Source: Azolla caroliniana
Lineage: Eukaryota > Polypodiophyta
Length of the DNA: 64,000 nt
Reading direction: 5' to 3'
Assembly (NCBI GenBank): GCA_043228905.1
Contig: JBHGNT010000006.1
Span: forward strand, 19,158,001 to 19,222,000
The translations under genes were made by a program, and so were the position numbers. Within the stretch, counting starts at the first letter, position 1; each line of letters starts with the position of its first letter. Below, one piece after another: positions 42,985-53,825 of the stretch. The notes below the pieces were generated by a model. The model was not told where the DNA came from and did not search any database. It saw only the letters and a list, made by a program, of their open reading frames with translations.

Positions 42985-45900
42985 ATGTTTATCCAGCATG
43001 GCAACTTCTGGAACAATAATCTATCACTCTTTGACAGAAGTGAGTTGTCTCTTGTTACCCTTTGCTAAAATATCAAGTCTTAACCATGTTTAGATTTAGA
43101 GGGGCATGGTCTTCTATTATTTCAAAAGTATTTGAGCTTGAAGTCATTCCAATGGTTTTTTTCAAAATGTCAAGGTTTTATACATCTTTTCTGTTTGGAT
43201 GTTTAAATTTCCATGTTTATTGAAAATGGGCGTTCAATTATACTTGAAACAAAATATCAAGTTCCAACTTCCAAACATTAATTGAGATCATGGCTTCAAA
43301 TTGAGTCATGGCTTACTGTATTGTTTAAAGGGAAGGTTTTGGAAGTGAAGTGGTTTAGTTGGAAAGTGGAGGAGGTGTTAGCTCAATATATATAGAGGAC
43401 AAAGCATGCAATTTCAGTATTTTTATTATCTTAATCCACAATATACATAATTGAAATATTGTACGAGAAATTGTGAAACTTTAACGTAGGATTTGAACAT
43501 AGACTCTGGGCCACATCACTAGACTCAGATTTCAATGAGCCAGGAATAGATATAGGTAATAGTCTATAAGGACTTGGGCATAGACTTTGGAGGCATTCAG
43601 GTACATCACTAGAGAGTAGATAGATAACAGGTCTTGCCTATGTCATGTTGATCATCCAATGTAATAGTAATTCTAAATAGCCATTCAAAATATCATGACT
43701 CCTGATGAATTCGTGTCTGTCACTGTGAAGAAGTCTTCACGTCATCCTTCTCTTTTATCGTGATGTGGAGGACTCAGGAGGACGAATTTGGGTAACTCTT
43801 AACCTCACCCATATTTACTTCGCTGTTTCTTTTTGCCCAAGAGCCCACCAAATGATTCTATCTTGGCCCATTCTTTTCCATTAGAGGTGCATGAGTGAAT
43901 GATATAATTTTGGTCCATGAATGAAGGAATATGCTCAAATGCTAGAGTTCGGATCTCATTTAAATATTTAATACAATGCACTATACAAACAGTTGAGAAC
44001 TCTACAGGAATTGATCAGTTGACTGTCCCAATATTAGCTTGCTAATGCACTATACAAGTAGTTGAGAACTCTACAGGAATTGACCAGTTGAATATCCCAA
44101 GATTAGCATGCTAATCTAGTTACCGATATGTATGTGTTTAATATGATATAGGCCTATTTATGTGTCTCGTCTTGGTATATCATGTGATGGAGGTCTAGAT
44201 AGTTTTGTAGTCCTTATACTGAAAGATGCAAAACTATTTCTTATGACTCAATTCACGTATAAAGATTGTTAGTTTAAATGATAAAAAATCATTACCAATA
44301 TGAATTGCCAAACAACACATAAGCGTGCACTCACACAGACACACATATTATATATATATATATATCTTCAGCTTAACCTAAAAATAGAAATGTTCATTCT
44401 CCTTGTAATGATTGTACAACCAATATGAACAACTAATGCTTGTTCCTCAATGCAGATATACTACAGAAAGAAGATAATGGATATTTTTGAGATACATGCA
44501 TACCCAATGCAAATGCATTCTGAAAGAACACAATGGGGCTTACAAGTATAATGCCATTATTGTTTTAGGTTTTATGGCATTGAAACATCTGAAGTGGTAA
44601 CTAAAGGACTAGGGTTCAGCAAGGATGATTCCTATGTATACTTTTATCATTTTGAAGTTACGTGAATCCTTATCATTGTTCTGAAGAAATTGGATTCACA
44701 TTGTTCTAAGGAAATTGTCTTCCCTCGGATGTTTGGAATTTTGAACAATACCTTTTAACAAAAAAATCTTTTCGGCATGCTCTGTTTCCCTGAATAGCCC
44801 TAATAACTCCTGTTGTGTGAAAAAGGTTGATTTTTCCAAATTATACATGTTTTAAATGCAATTATTAAGGTGGTAAAGGTTTGTTTTGATATCGACGATA
44901 CTGATTGCAATATATATTGAGCAGTTTGCTGAAGAAAACATATTCCAATATCTCATGCTCTCCATATATATGAGCGTTGTATGCATTTCCTTAACCCTGG
45001 ATTCAGAACTAATGTATCATCGTTGAGTGATTGGCTTCACATTTATAGGGTTGAAACTCGTTCCTTGTTTTGTTTCTCTTCAAACTTCTGAGACATCTTT
45101 TGAAAACATGCCTTCAAAATTTCATGCTTTCCTTACCACATCGGTGATACAGAAGTAGATGTTTGAAGCTGATTCCTTGTTCTTTGAACTTTTTGAGGCA
45201 TTTTTTGATGCTTTCAATACCGCATTTGTGATATAAAGATGTTTAGATTCTTTTGAAAAGTTCTGGAAGCACATCTGGTTAGAGTTTTATTGGGTGGAAA
45301 ATCTGTTTTGTATTGTTCAAGTTTGATTTCTGCGGGTGCTGTTAATTGATTGCCCTCATGGATCAGAGATTATGCAAATTTGTTCTTGTTTTAGTTTTGA
45401 ATGATCAAATATCTTCTTATTTGTTTTAAACTTGTAATGGAATTGGTTTTGACCGAAGAGGAGAATGTAGAGAATGTAGTTCAATCTCTATTCTTGCATT
45501 TTCTTGGGTTTAGGTACATGAAAAGGAGGAAGAAAACACAAGAAAGGACAATTTTGAGAAGCTTTTGCCTTGAATCACTGAATGCCTTATCACTTGGTTT
45601 GCCTTGAAACACTTGTTGACCTAGGGCTAATTGGGTTTGGAATTGGAAGAAGATTGGCACCATGCTCTACATATTTGTTTCTCAACGAATTACATGCCTT
45701 AGAAGAAATTCTCTTGGATTTATTTTCTTGTTTCTAATTGGTGCAAAAAGACTTAACAGCTTGCTAATCAATATGAGGCGTATGGTGAGAACCTAAAATG
45801 ACATTGTAACATTTTATGATTTTAAGGTCAGTTGGTATTGATCGATTTGGATAGAGTTGACGTGCTCAAGGCTACACAATGAGCCTGCAAATGATGAAAT

Positions 45901-46632
45901 ATGTGAAGGTTTTGAAAATTTCAATGTATGAGGATAAAATAGGCTTCTTTCACGGAAAGATGTAGCGATAAATAGAGAGAAAAAATGTCAAACTAACATA
46001 TTTGAAGAAAAGGTGGATTGAGTATGTGAACTGATGTTAAAATACAAACACACGCTTTAGAATAGTTGACACAACTTGAGAATGGTGATACTTGCTCTAC
46101 TATACGAAAACTATAACACAAATTCAGCAAATTTTTCATCCATGCTGTAAATTGCAAGGTGATTGGAACAAATAAAGCTTTGTAATATGTTACCACCTAA
46201 CCAAGAAGCTATGAAATTCCCTAATCACTTCATTTCATGAAACAAATTTACAAATAACACCTTTAATGATGCAATCACTCTATTGATTATTATAAGTACT
46301 ACATCAATTTATCAAAGAGGCAATAACTTAAATGGCAAACTTTTTGGTCCTATTTTGGTTTCATTTTTAAAGTGTAGATATATACATTGCATATGGAACT
46401 TAATTTTTTTGTATTATGCATCCATTCTCTCTAAGGTCATAGAGTAATTGAACCTAAATAGAAAATAAAACACAACATTTGAATGTAAAACAAAAAAAGA
46501 GGCTAGCAAAAGAAAAACAAGAGCCATTCTTTTTGGGGATCCAAACTTGGATCCACATGTCATCTAATGTAGTGTGAGTATTAAAAGTTGATAAATGTGA
46601 TGTTATGAATATTTAAGATACCAAAGTATAAT
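42985..46632. other. 3' UTR and intergenic, no gene recognised
   Basis: AT-rich with only short open frames. A short TA run lies near 44345-44365. A pair of similar segments with 'caagtagttgagaactctacaggaattga.cagttga' occurs at about 43985-44030 and 44050-44095. No protein family was recognised. Confidence 0.45.
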
Positions 46633-47045
46633 GTCGCAACTCACACATTTAGCAAGTTGGTAGAGATATTGTGTTGGTCTTCAATAAGAAATTCATTAGT
46701 ATCAAACTAGGGAGGTTTGTGATTAAGTATATATCAATGAAAACCTATAAATTCAAACTCGCTAAAAAGAGGTAACTCTATAATGCCCAAAGTATATTCC
46801 TTATAGAACATGCTATATAAGCTTAAGGAATCAATGGCAATGCTAGTAGACATAGTCAAATTTAGCTAGTTGGTAGAGATATATTGCGTTGGTCTTCAAT
46901 AAGAAATTCCTTAGTATCAAACTAGGAATGCTTGTGACTAGCAGATATCAATGAAAACCTACAAATTCAAATTCACTAAAAAGAGCTAACTCTATAATGC
47001 CCAAAGTATATTCCTTATAGAACATGCTATATAAACTAAAGGAAT
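46633..47045 (+). repeat. Tandem duplication, ~213-bp unit, with tRNA-like start
   Basis: The segment beginning 'ttagcaagttggtagagatat' is repeated 213 bp later ('ttagctagttggtagagatat'), followed in both by 'ttggtcttcaataagaaatt', 'atcaatgaaaacctayaaattcaa' and 'tataatgcccaaagtatatt'. The start of each resembles a Pol III A-box. Confidence 0.7.
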
Positions 47046-47049
47046 CAAC

Positions 47050-47535
47050 CAAAGTGTAGTGTGACTATGTACTATAGCATGTTCTCCACGATAGAGAACA
47101 CACGATGTTTACGTGGAAAACCCTAAATAGGGAAAAAACCACGGGAGCCCACAGACTCCAAACTATCACTATATGAGAAAGGTACAATCAGAGACTCGGA
47201 GGCAACGACCTCGAGCTTTGTATCTTCGCCAAGCGGCGGTTACAACAGAGTATCGCTCTGTGTGTCTCTCTCTCTTTCCGTCTCTATCTAACAATATACA
47301 ACAACAACTATACATTGTGGTTGCCCTAAGTCATATTTACACTCATATGTCCTTAGGGCTATTTACAAATATAGCCTCAACGGGCTTACTCTAACATATT
47401 TACAAATATGTCATTGGATCCGGTTTGCACCGGATTCATTCGATCCGGTTTCTGGGTCTCATTCGGAACCCTTTCGGATCCAGTTCCTTCATCTAGTTCG
47501 TCCGGATCCCATCCGGAGGGACCGAAATCCCAACA
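47050..47535 (-). repeat. Probable solo LTR or LTR fragment, minus strand
   Basis: On the minus strand it starts TGTTGGGATTTCGGTCC (47535) and contains the plant LTR-like end with GGGTTTTCCACGTAAAC followed by 'gtgtgttctctatcgtgg'. No partner LTR or coding region is nearby and no target duplication was found, so the left boundary is approximate. Confidence 0.5.
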
Positions 47536-48108
47536 ATTATAGCCCATCCTCTCCATGTGTAGAAGATAAGCCAATTCTCTCACTATGCCCAATTCAATGC
47601 CTTGATCATATAAACTACATACTGTTTGGCATGTTCTCATACACAATGATACATTGATCGCCTTCTCCAAAAATAATAAAAAGTTCAAAGTTTATTTATA
47701 TAAAATTAAGTGCCCAATACTAAATAACATCACATAGTAATTTCAATCACACAACAACATTACATTGACTCATGTCCCAACCATCTAAACGATAGTCAAT
47801 TACCACATGCTCTACTGTTTTCCTAGGTTTCACACATGGGACTACTTATTGCTTGTTAGCGTTCACGTCAATATACGTTCGTGATGCTGGAACTACATTC
47901 AATAGGTCGAGAATCGCACAAAAGGAGGAGCTACCACTTCTTCCAAAGTAGCCCGCAAAATAGAAAATGAAAGGAAAAAAAGATAAACTCGACCCTACTT
48001 TTCTTGGGGATAACGATTTCGTGTGCACATCAATATGGAGTTCAGAATGATGGAATGGGCTTGTTCACATGGAACAAGTGTTAAGGGGGTCTCTGTCTCT
48101 CCAGACTC

Positions 48109-48334
48109 CCACTATATATATACATACACATACATACATACATACATGATACACATACATACATACATACATACATAAATACATACATACATACATACAT
48201 ACATAATTCACATACATACATACATAATTCACATACATACATACATACATACATACATACATACATACATACATACATACATACATCATGATACACATAC
48301 ATACATACATACATACATACATACATACATACAT
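48109..48334. repeat. ATAC/CATA tetranucleotide microsatellite
   Basis: About 225 bp of CATA repeats interrupted a few times by 'atgatacac' and 'aattcac' variants. It generates spurious MYVC-repeat open frames on the minus strand. Confidence 0.95.
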
Positions 48335-48379
48335 AAGGAACCCGAATCAAATGAGAAACCCAACCAATAATACTACATA

Positions 48380-49264
48380 CTTTGAAAGTTGCTCAAAAAC
48401 AAAACACCCACCAACACCGAAACCTTCAACAGGGCTCTCTTCTCTGTGTCTTCTGTACATCACCAGAGAAATACCTCCTTCCACTCAGAGGAAAACAGAT
48501 GGCTCTTCAGTCGTAGATATTCATAGAGGTAGGTGTCTCCTTTGTAACTGGTTGTGGTTGATGGATTCTATCGGAATCCTGGCTTTGATGGCAGGTCAGT
48601 GTTCCCAAAAATGTCGGAAATGCTTCAAAGTTTTGAGCTTTTCCGGGATGGCATATTTCAGAAACAGAACTAAACATCAACGGAATATATAAACTTGGGG
48701 TGTTTTTCACTTAATTTCCGATGGTTTCATGCTTCCAACGGAAACCGCGGAAACCTGGCAGGTTAGTAAAGAATAAATTTCCAAAGGGACAGGGTTGTCA
48801 ATGCATCATGTGTAGCATAGGAATAAACACAGACCTTGATCATTGCGGTATCACATTTCAGATAAGCAGCCCTGTGCATTGTCTTATTATAGGTCTCGAT
48901 ACTTACATATGTATTTCATCACACAGTTGATCAATCCATGGGAAATTAAGTTTAATTTCTTGACTCTTGCCTATGTTCAGAAGAGATAAACATGTATCAA
49001 TGATGATACGTGTATTTCCTTGCACAATCGATCAATTGATGTCTTTACTTCTGTGTTTATTTGCGTTATTGAACTGTAGATTTCTATACAAACATGTTTC
49101 TTTGGACTATTGACCATAGATGTCTCTACATATGTTTTCTACTCCTCAATTCGGTAGATACATGCCATTAAAGAGATATCTATCATGGTTTGCCTCAATG
49201 ATGTATGAGATATACGAATGTGGATGCCTATACTTATGTGTTTTGTTGCACACTTGAATGATAT
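48380..49264 (+). other. Upstream region of the PPR gene
   Basis: Possible 5' UTR exon ending at a donor-like 'gag|gtaggt' near 48530 and further donor/acceptor-like sites, none provable without transcripts. No coding gene was recognised between the microsatellite and the PPR start. Confidence 0.3.
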
Positions 49265-51484
49265 ATGGCTAGTGAACTGAAAATGGCCCATATAGAGCCA
49301 AAAGAAAGACATGGATATCACAAGGAAGATTTTGCTTTTGTGAGCTTACTCAAAGATTGTGCCAAGAAGAAGGACATTTATGAGGGAACTAAACTACATG
49401 CTGATATTCTTAAAAAAGGTTTACTTAAAAGGTGTCCTCATCTAACCGGTGCCTTGATCACTCTGTATTCCAAATGTGGAGCACTTATAGAAGCTGAACA
49501 TGTGTTGGATGAGTTTCCAATTCGAAATGTGGTAACTTGGAATATATTAATTTCAGGTTATGTCCAACATGGCCATGGTCACGAAGCAATGACCTGTTTT
49601 GAGCGCATGCAAAATGAAGGGCAATTACCAGATGTGCTTACTTACATCTGCATTGTGAAGGCTTGTGGAAGCATGAAATCTATAGAAAAGGGTCAACGAA
49701 TTCATGATGAGATTGTGATTAGAGGCTTGTTAAAGAAGGAGATTGTGCTAGGAACTGCTTTGGTGGATATGTATGCGAAATGCGGTGTACTTGCAAAAGC
49801 ACGACAAGTGCACAAAGAGCTTCTTGCTCATGATGTGATCTCATGGAATGCATTAATTACAGGGTATGCCCAACAAGGTCAAAGTCATGAAGCATTGGAG
49901 TGTTTTGAACAGATGCAGAGCGAGGGTTTCTCTCCAAATGCTGTCACCTTCATTTGTGTCTTAAAAGCATGTGGTGGCACACAAGAATTAGACAAAGGAA
50001 AAACAATTCATGATGAGATTGTGATTAGGGGAATGCTAGTAGACAATATTATGCTTGGTACTGCTTTGGTAGATATGTATGCCAAATGTGGCGAACTTGC
50101 CAAAGCACGACAAGTTTTGGAGGAACTTCCTATGCGAAATGTGATTTCTTGGTCTGCACTGATTGCAGGATATGCTGAACAGGGGCAATATGAGGAGGTA
50201 TTGAGCTGTTTTGAGCATATGCAAAGTGAGGGCATATCTCCAAATGCTGTCACTTTCATTTGCATGTTGAAGGTCTGTAGTAAAACAGAAAATATAGACA
50301 AGGGAAAACAAATTCATTGTGACATTGTGTGTAGGGGTTTCCTGGAGAAGGATCTTGCCCTTGGCAATGCTTTAGTGGATATGTATGTACAGCAGGGGCA
50401 TGGTCATGACGCGCTGAAATGTTTCAAACTAATGCAAAGTGAAGGAATCTCTCCAGACGCGGTCACTTTCACTTGCATCATGAAGGCATGTGGGAATATA
50501 GGAGCTATAGAGAAGGGAAAATATTTTCACCACGAGGTTGTCTGTAAGGGATTTCTAGAGAAAGATGTTGTACTTGGCACCGCTTTGGTAGATATGTATG
50601 CTAAATGTGGTGAACTTGAGAAAGCACAAGAAGTACATGAAAACCTTCCTCTTCGAAATGTTGTCTCTTCAAATGCACTAATTTCAGGGTATGCACAATG
50701 GGGGCAAGGTGACAAAGCACTTAAGTGTTTTGAGTGGATGCAGAGTGAGGGGTTCTCTCCAGATGCAATCACCTTCATTTGCACCTTAAAAGCATGTGGT
50801 AGCACAGGAGCCATAGACAAAGGCAAACAAATTCATGACAATATTGTGAACTCGGGCTTGCTAGAAAAGGAAATTATGCTTGGCACTGCATTGGTGGATA
50901 TGTATGCTAAATGCAATTTGCTTGCAAAAGCACAACAAGTGCTTGAAGAGCTTCCAGAACGTAATGTAGCTTCTTGGAATGCCTTAATTGGAGGTTATTC
51001 CCAAGAAAGACTAGGCCAAGAAGCATTATATTGTTTTAAACGGATGCAAAGTGAAGGACTTTCCCCGAATGCAATAACATTTTTATCAGTTCTGAGTGCA
51101 TGTAGCCATTCTGGGTTATTGGATGAGGCCCAAATGTTGTTTGGGAACATGACGAGAAAGTATGATATGATTCCAGAATTAGAACACCACACTTGCATGG
51201 TAGCTGTTCTTGGATGTGCAGGGCATTTTGACAAGGCAATGTCAGCTATTGAAGTGATGCCACATAGTGGTTCTCCTGCAGTTTGGCTTTCATTGTTAGG
51301 TGCTTGTAGAAAATGGGGGAACCTGAAGCTTGGGATATTGGCTTTTGATCAGTCATTGCAGCTAGATCATACTTGTGCTACGGCTTATATTCTCATGGCT
51401 AATATTTTTGCAGCTGCTGGCATGCAAGAAGATGCAGAGAATGTTGAAACCATGAGGATGAAATATGCTCCTTCAAATGATTAA
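49265..51484 (+). CDS. E-class (PLS) pentatricopeptide repeat protein, 739 aa
   Basis: Intronless. After a short N-terminus it is a run of PLS modules with VDMYAKCGELAKARQVLEEL, NVISWSALIAGYAEQGQ and EGISPNAVTFICMLK signatures. It ends in an E1-like region (PAVWLSLLGACRKWGNLKLG) and a short E2-like segment, then stops at SND without DYW. PPR proteins of this class bind organellar RNA and mostly act in C-to-U editing or RNA stability in plastids or mitochondria. No obvious transit peptide is seen at the first ATG. One module is shortened: LVDMY is followed directly by VQQGHGHDALKCF (about residue 376), so about 35 residues are missing compared with the other modules. The modules are unusually alike to each other. 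Confidence 0.92.
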   Translation: MASELKMAHIEPKERHGYHKEDFAFVSLLKDCAKKKDIYEGTKLHADILKKGLLKRCPHLTGALITLYSKCGALIEAEHVLDEFPIRNVVTWNILISGYVQHGHGHEAMTCFERMQNEGQLPDVLTYICIVKACGSMKSIEKGQRIHDEIVIRGLLKKEIVLGTALVDMYAKCGVLAKARQVHKELLAHDVISWNALITGYAQQGQSHEALECFEQMQSEGFSPNAVTFICVLKACGGTQELDKGKTIHDEIVIRGMLVDNIMLGTALVDMYAKCGELAKARQVLEELPMRNVISWSALIAGYAEQGQYEEVLSCFEHMQSEGISPNAVTFICMLKVCSKTENIDKGKQIHCDIVCRGFLEKDLALGNALVDMYVQQGHGHDALKCFKLMQSEGISPDAVTFTCIMKACGNIGAIEKGKYFHHEVVCKGFLEKDVVLGTALVDMYAKCGELEKAQEVHENLPLRNVVSSNALISGYAQWGQGDKALKCFEWMQSEGFSPDAITFICTLKACGSTGAIDKGKQIHDNIVNSGLLEKEIMLGTALVDMYAKCNLLAKAQQVLEELPERNVASWNALIGGYSQERLGQEALYCFKRMQSEGLSPNAITFLSVLSACSHSGLLDEAQMLFGNMTRKYDMIPELEHHTCMVAVLGCAGHFDKAMSAIEVMPHSGSPAVWLSLLGACRKWGNLKLGILAFDQSLQLDHTCATAYILMANIFAAAGMQEDAENVETMRMKYAPSND

Positions 51485-53825
51485 GAGAACAAAAACAGTG
51501 TGGTTTGAGATATGCTTGGCTTCACTATATACAAAAAACCAAAACGGAGAAAGCTTGGGGAAGGTGGTTCAGCTGTTGCCTTAAAAGCCATGGATCCGGA
51601 GAAAAGGTCCTGAGATGCACCCTTACCTACTCCTGGCCTGGTTGTTACAGTGTCTTCTAGAATTCTGCCAGTGTTAAGACAGAAAAACTGACAAATATTT
51701 TCCATTGAGAGGTTAAAGGAGAATGAACTATCCTTTCTGTTAAGAAAGAGAAGTAAACTGAAGAAGCTTTTTCTATTATAAGAGCATGGACATGAAAATA
51801 ATGCCCGGTGTCATAACCCATGAGATGATGGAATGGTGGATGGTCCACTGCGAGAAAAAGGCACAAAGTCAAGAACACAGATTGATGATTGTGTGAAGCT
51901 TAGGGTGAGTAAAAGCTTCCATGGATATGCTTGTTTTTGGTACAAGTTAAATTCCTATTTACTTTTCCTTTGCTACCTAAGTGTATGCTAGGTATTTGTT
52001 GCGAGAGACAACACTACATCCATGTGATTAAAAATCTTTGAATTGCCAATGTAATTGGATTATTTCTTTGGCATCGATCATTTAAAAGTGATTTATTCAT
52101 TGACTTATTGATATTATTGTGATCTTCAAATGCAATGATCTAATAGAACCTAGCAATGGGCCCGGTTCCAGCTCAAACCAAACTGAACCATTAAACTGTG
52201 GCTTAACAGTTTATTGGTTCGAAGATAAATAAACAGTTTGGTTTGGTTTCAAATATTACAATTCAGTTTGGTTTGGTTTTAATTTTCATGGTTAAACAGT
52301 TTAGGGGTTTATTGGCTTATCGGATTCGGTTTATGTGGTTTGGTTTTAAACGTTTAACAGTTTAAAGGTTAAAGAATACTCCTAAAATTTCCCTAACTTT
52401 CAACTTTTAATTTTAAACCCTAGTTTTGACTTATTAAATTTTATATACATTATATGCAAGGTCTCCTTTTCATTTTTGATGATCAAATTTAAAGGCCAAG
52501 AAACTGAATCGGGCCCATTGCTAATAGAACCAACAAAGAAATTCATACTGCAAAGAATCCTTGGATGTAATTATGAACTTGGACTACAAATCACCATTTA
52601 TAAGACCATCCCACAATCTAACCCTGCAAGTTAGTCTAAGTAGAATAAATTATAATGAAATTCTTTCATGTATCTGAATCCTTCAAGGGTTGTTATTTCA
52701 AAAAGCTTGCTTTGGTAAAGAGACTACACTAACTCTCGATCATTTTCAGAGAAAATCATAAATACACACAATCCAAAGAGTCAATGGTGTACATACAAAG
52801 TTGTATCTGAAATTACCAAAACATGATTGAAAACGAGTGCTGTATAAGAAAAAGAGTGCTGTATAAGCATTTCACATTATTAAAATACATAATAGTCTAA
52901 TAATGTGCCTCACTCCATCGATGTACATAGTTCTATACATTGATATTTTAAATAACTAAATATGACATTTCTACAACATTGACATTATGGTCAATGAACA
53001 TTTGAAAGCCACTCTACATCTGCCATACATAAAACCAAAAGCATACAAGGATCGCTCTAACTCATTTTACTATATATAAAACCAACAACCATTCCGCATC
53101 ATCTATAAAACATTAAACCTAGTGTGTATGCACGTACATTCGTATGTATTAACCAATTTGTTCCTTGAAAAGCCAATAATGAACAGAACTATATTACCAC
53201 TAAAGTCCTGCAGAAAGGATACTTCTTGTCTACTGTTAGAAGCATTGGATCAACGTGTTTCTTATGGATGGGCTACTATTTGATATTCTCTGTAAGTGAT
53301 ACTTCCTACTATTTAATGAATGAGTTCGATCTTTATGCATTTCATTATAACAAAATACTGTTTTCAGTCTCTCTGTAGGTGATCATTCCTGCATGAAGCT
53401 AAAAGCATTGGATCAATGTGTCAACTCTTATGGATCAATTACAATAACATACTCTTTAAGCCTCTCTGAAAGTACAAAACATATGTTGACCACTCAAAAT
53501 GAATAAATGAATTCAAATCTGTTTGTTTTTTAAACTAACCTATTTCCTAAAAGAAAGTTTAAAATGATCCAAAGATAACTTGTTCTAGGCATATCAAATT
53601 ATTAGTGACTAAACATTAAAACTTGTGATTTAGATACAAATATTGATTTGTGTCAATTTCTATAGCATCTTGAAATACATAATAAGCCTGAACAATTTGG
53701 CGGCTTTCAATGCTTATAAGGAATTTGACGGCTTTAAAGTAGCTTTTAATTATTTCAACTCTCGGAGATACATGAGATCTATGTAGGAAAAGTTATATTT
53801 AATTAGTATAAAACCATTCACCATT
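51485..53825. other. Intergenic between the PPR and TLDc genes
   Basis: Contains a 373-bp hAT-type element (52151-52523). Around 53205-53460 two related segments share 'aagcattggatcaa.gtgt....cttatggat' and 'ctctctg.a.gtgat'. The rest is AT-rich without a recognised gene. Confidence 0.5.
52151..52523. mobile_element. Non-autonomous hAT-type DNA transposon (MITE), 373 bp
   Basis: Perfect 14-bp terminal inverted repeats TAGCAATGGGCCCG (52151-52164 and, inverted, 52510-52523). They are flanked by a perfect 8-bp target duplication ATAGAACC (52143-52150 and 52524-52531). TSD length and TA(G) terminus fit the hAT superfamily. The interior is AT-rich with repeated 'ggtttggtttt' stretches and no coding region. 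Confidence 0.9.

Noticed and set aside
48065-48350. MYVC-repeat open frames on the minus strand
   Set aside because: Pure translation of the ATAC microsatellite.
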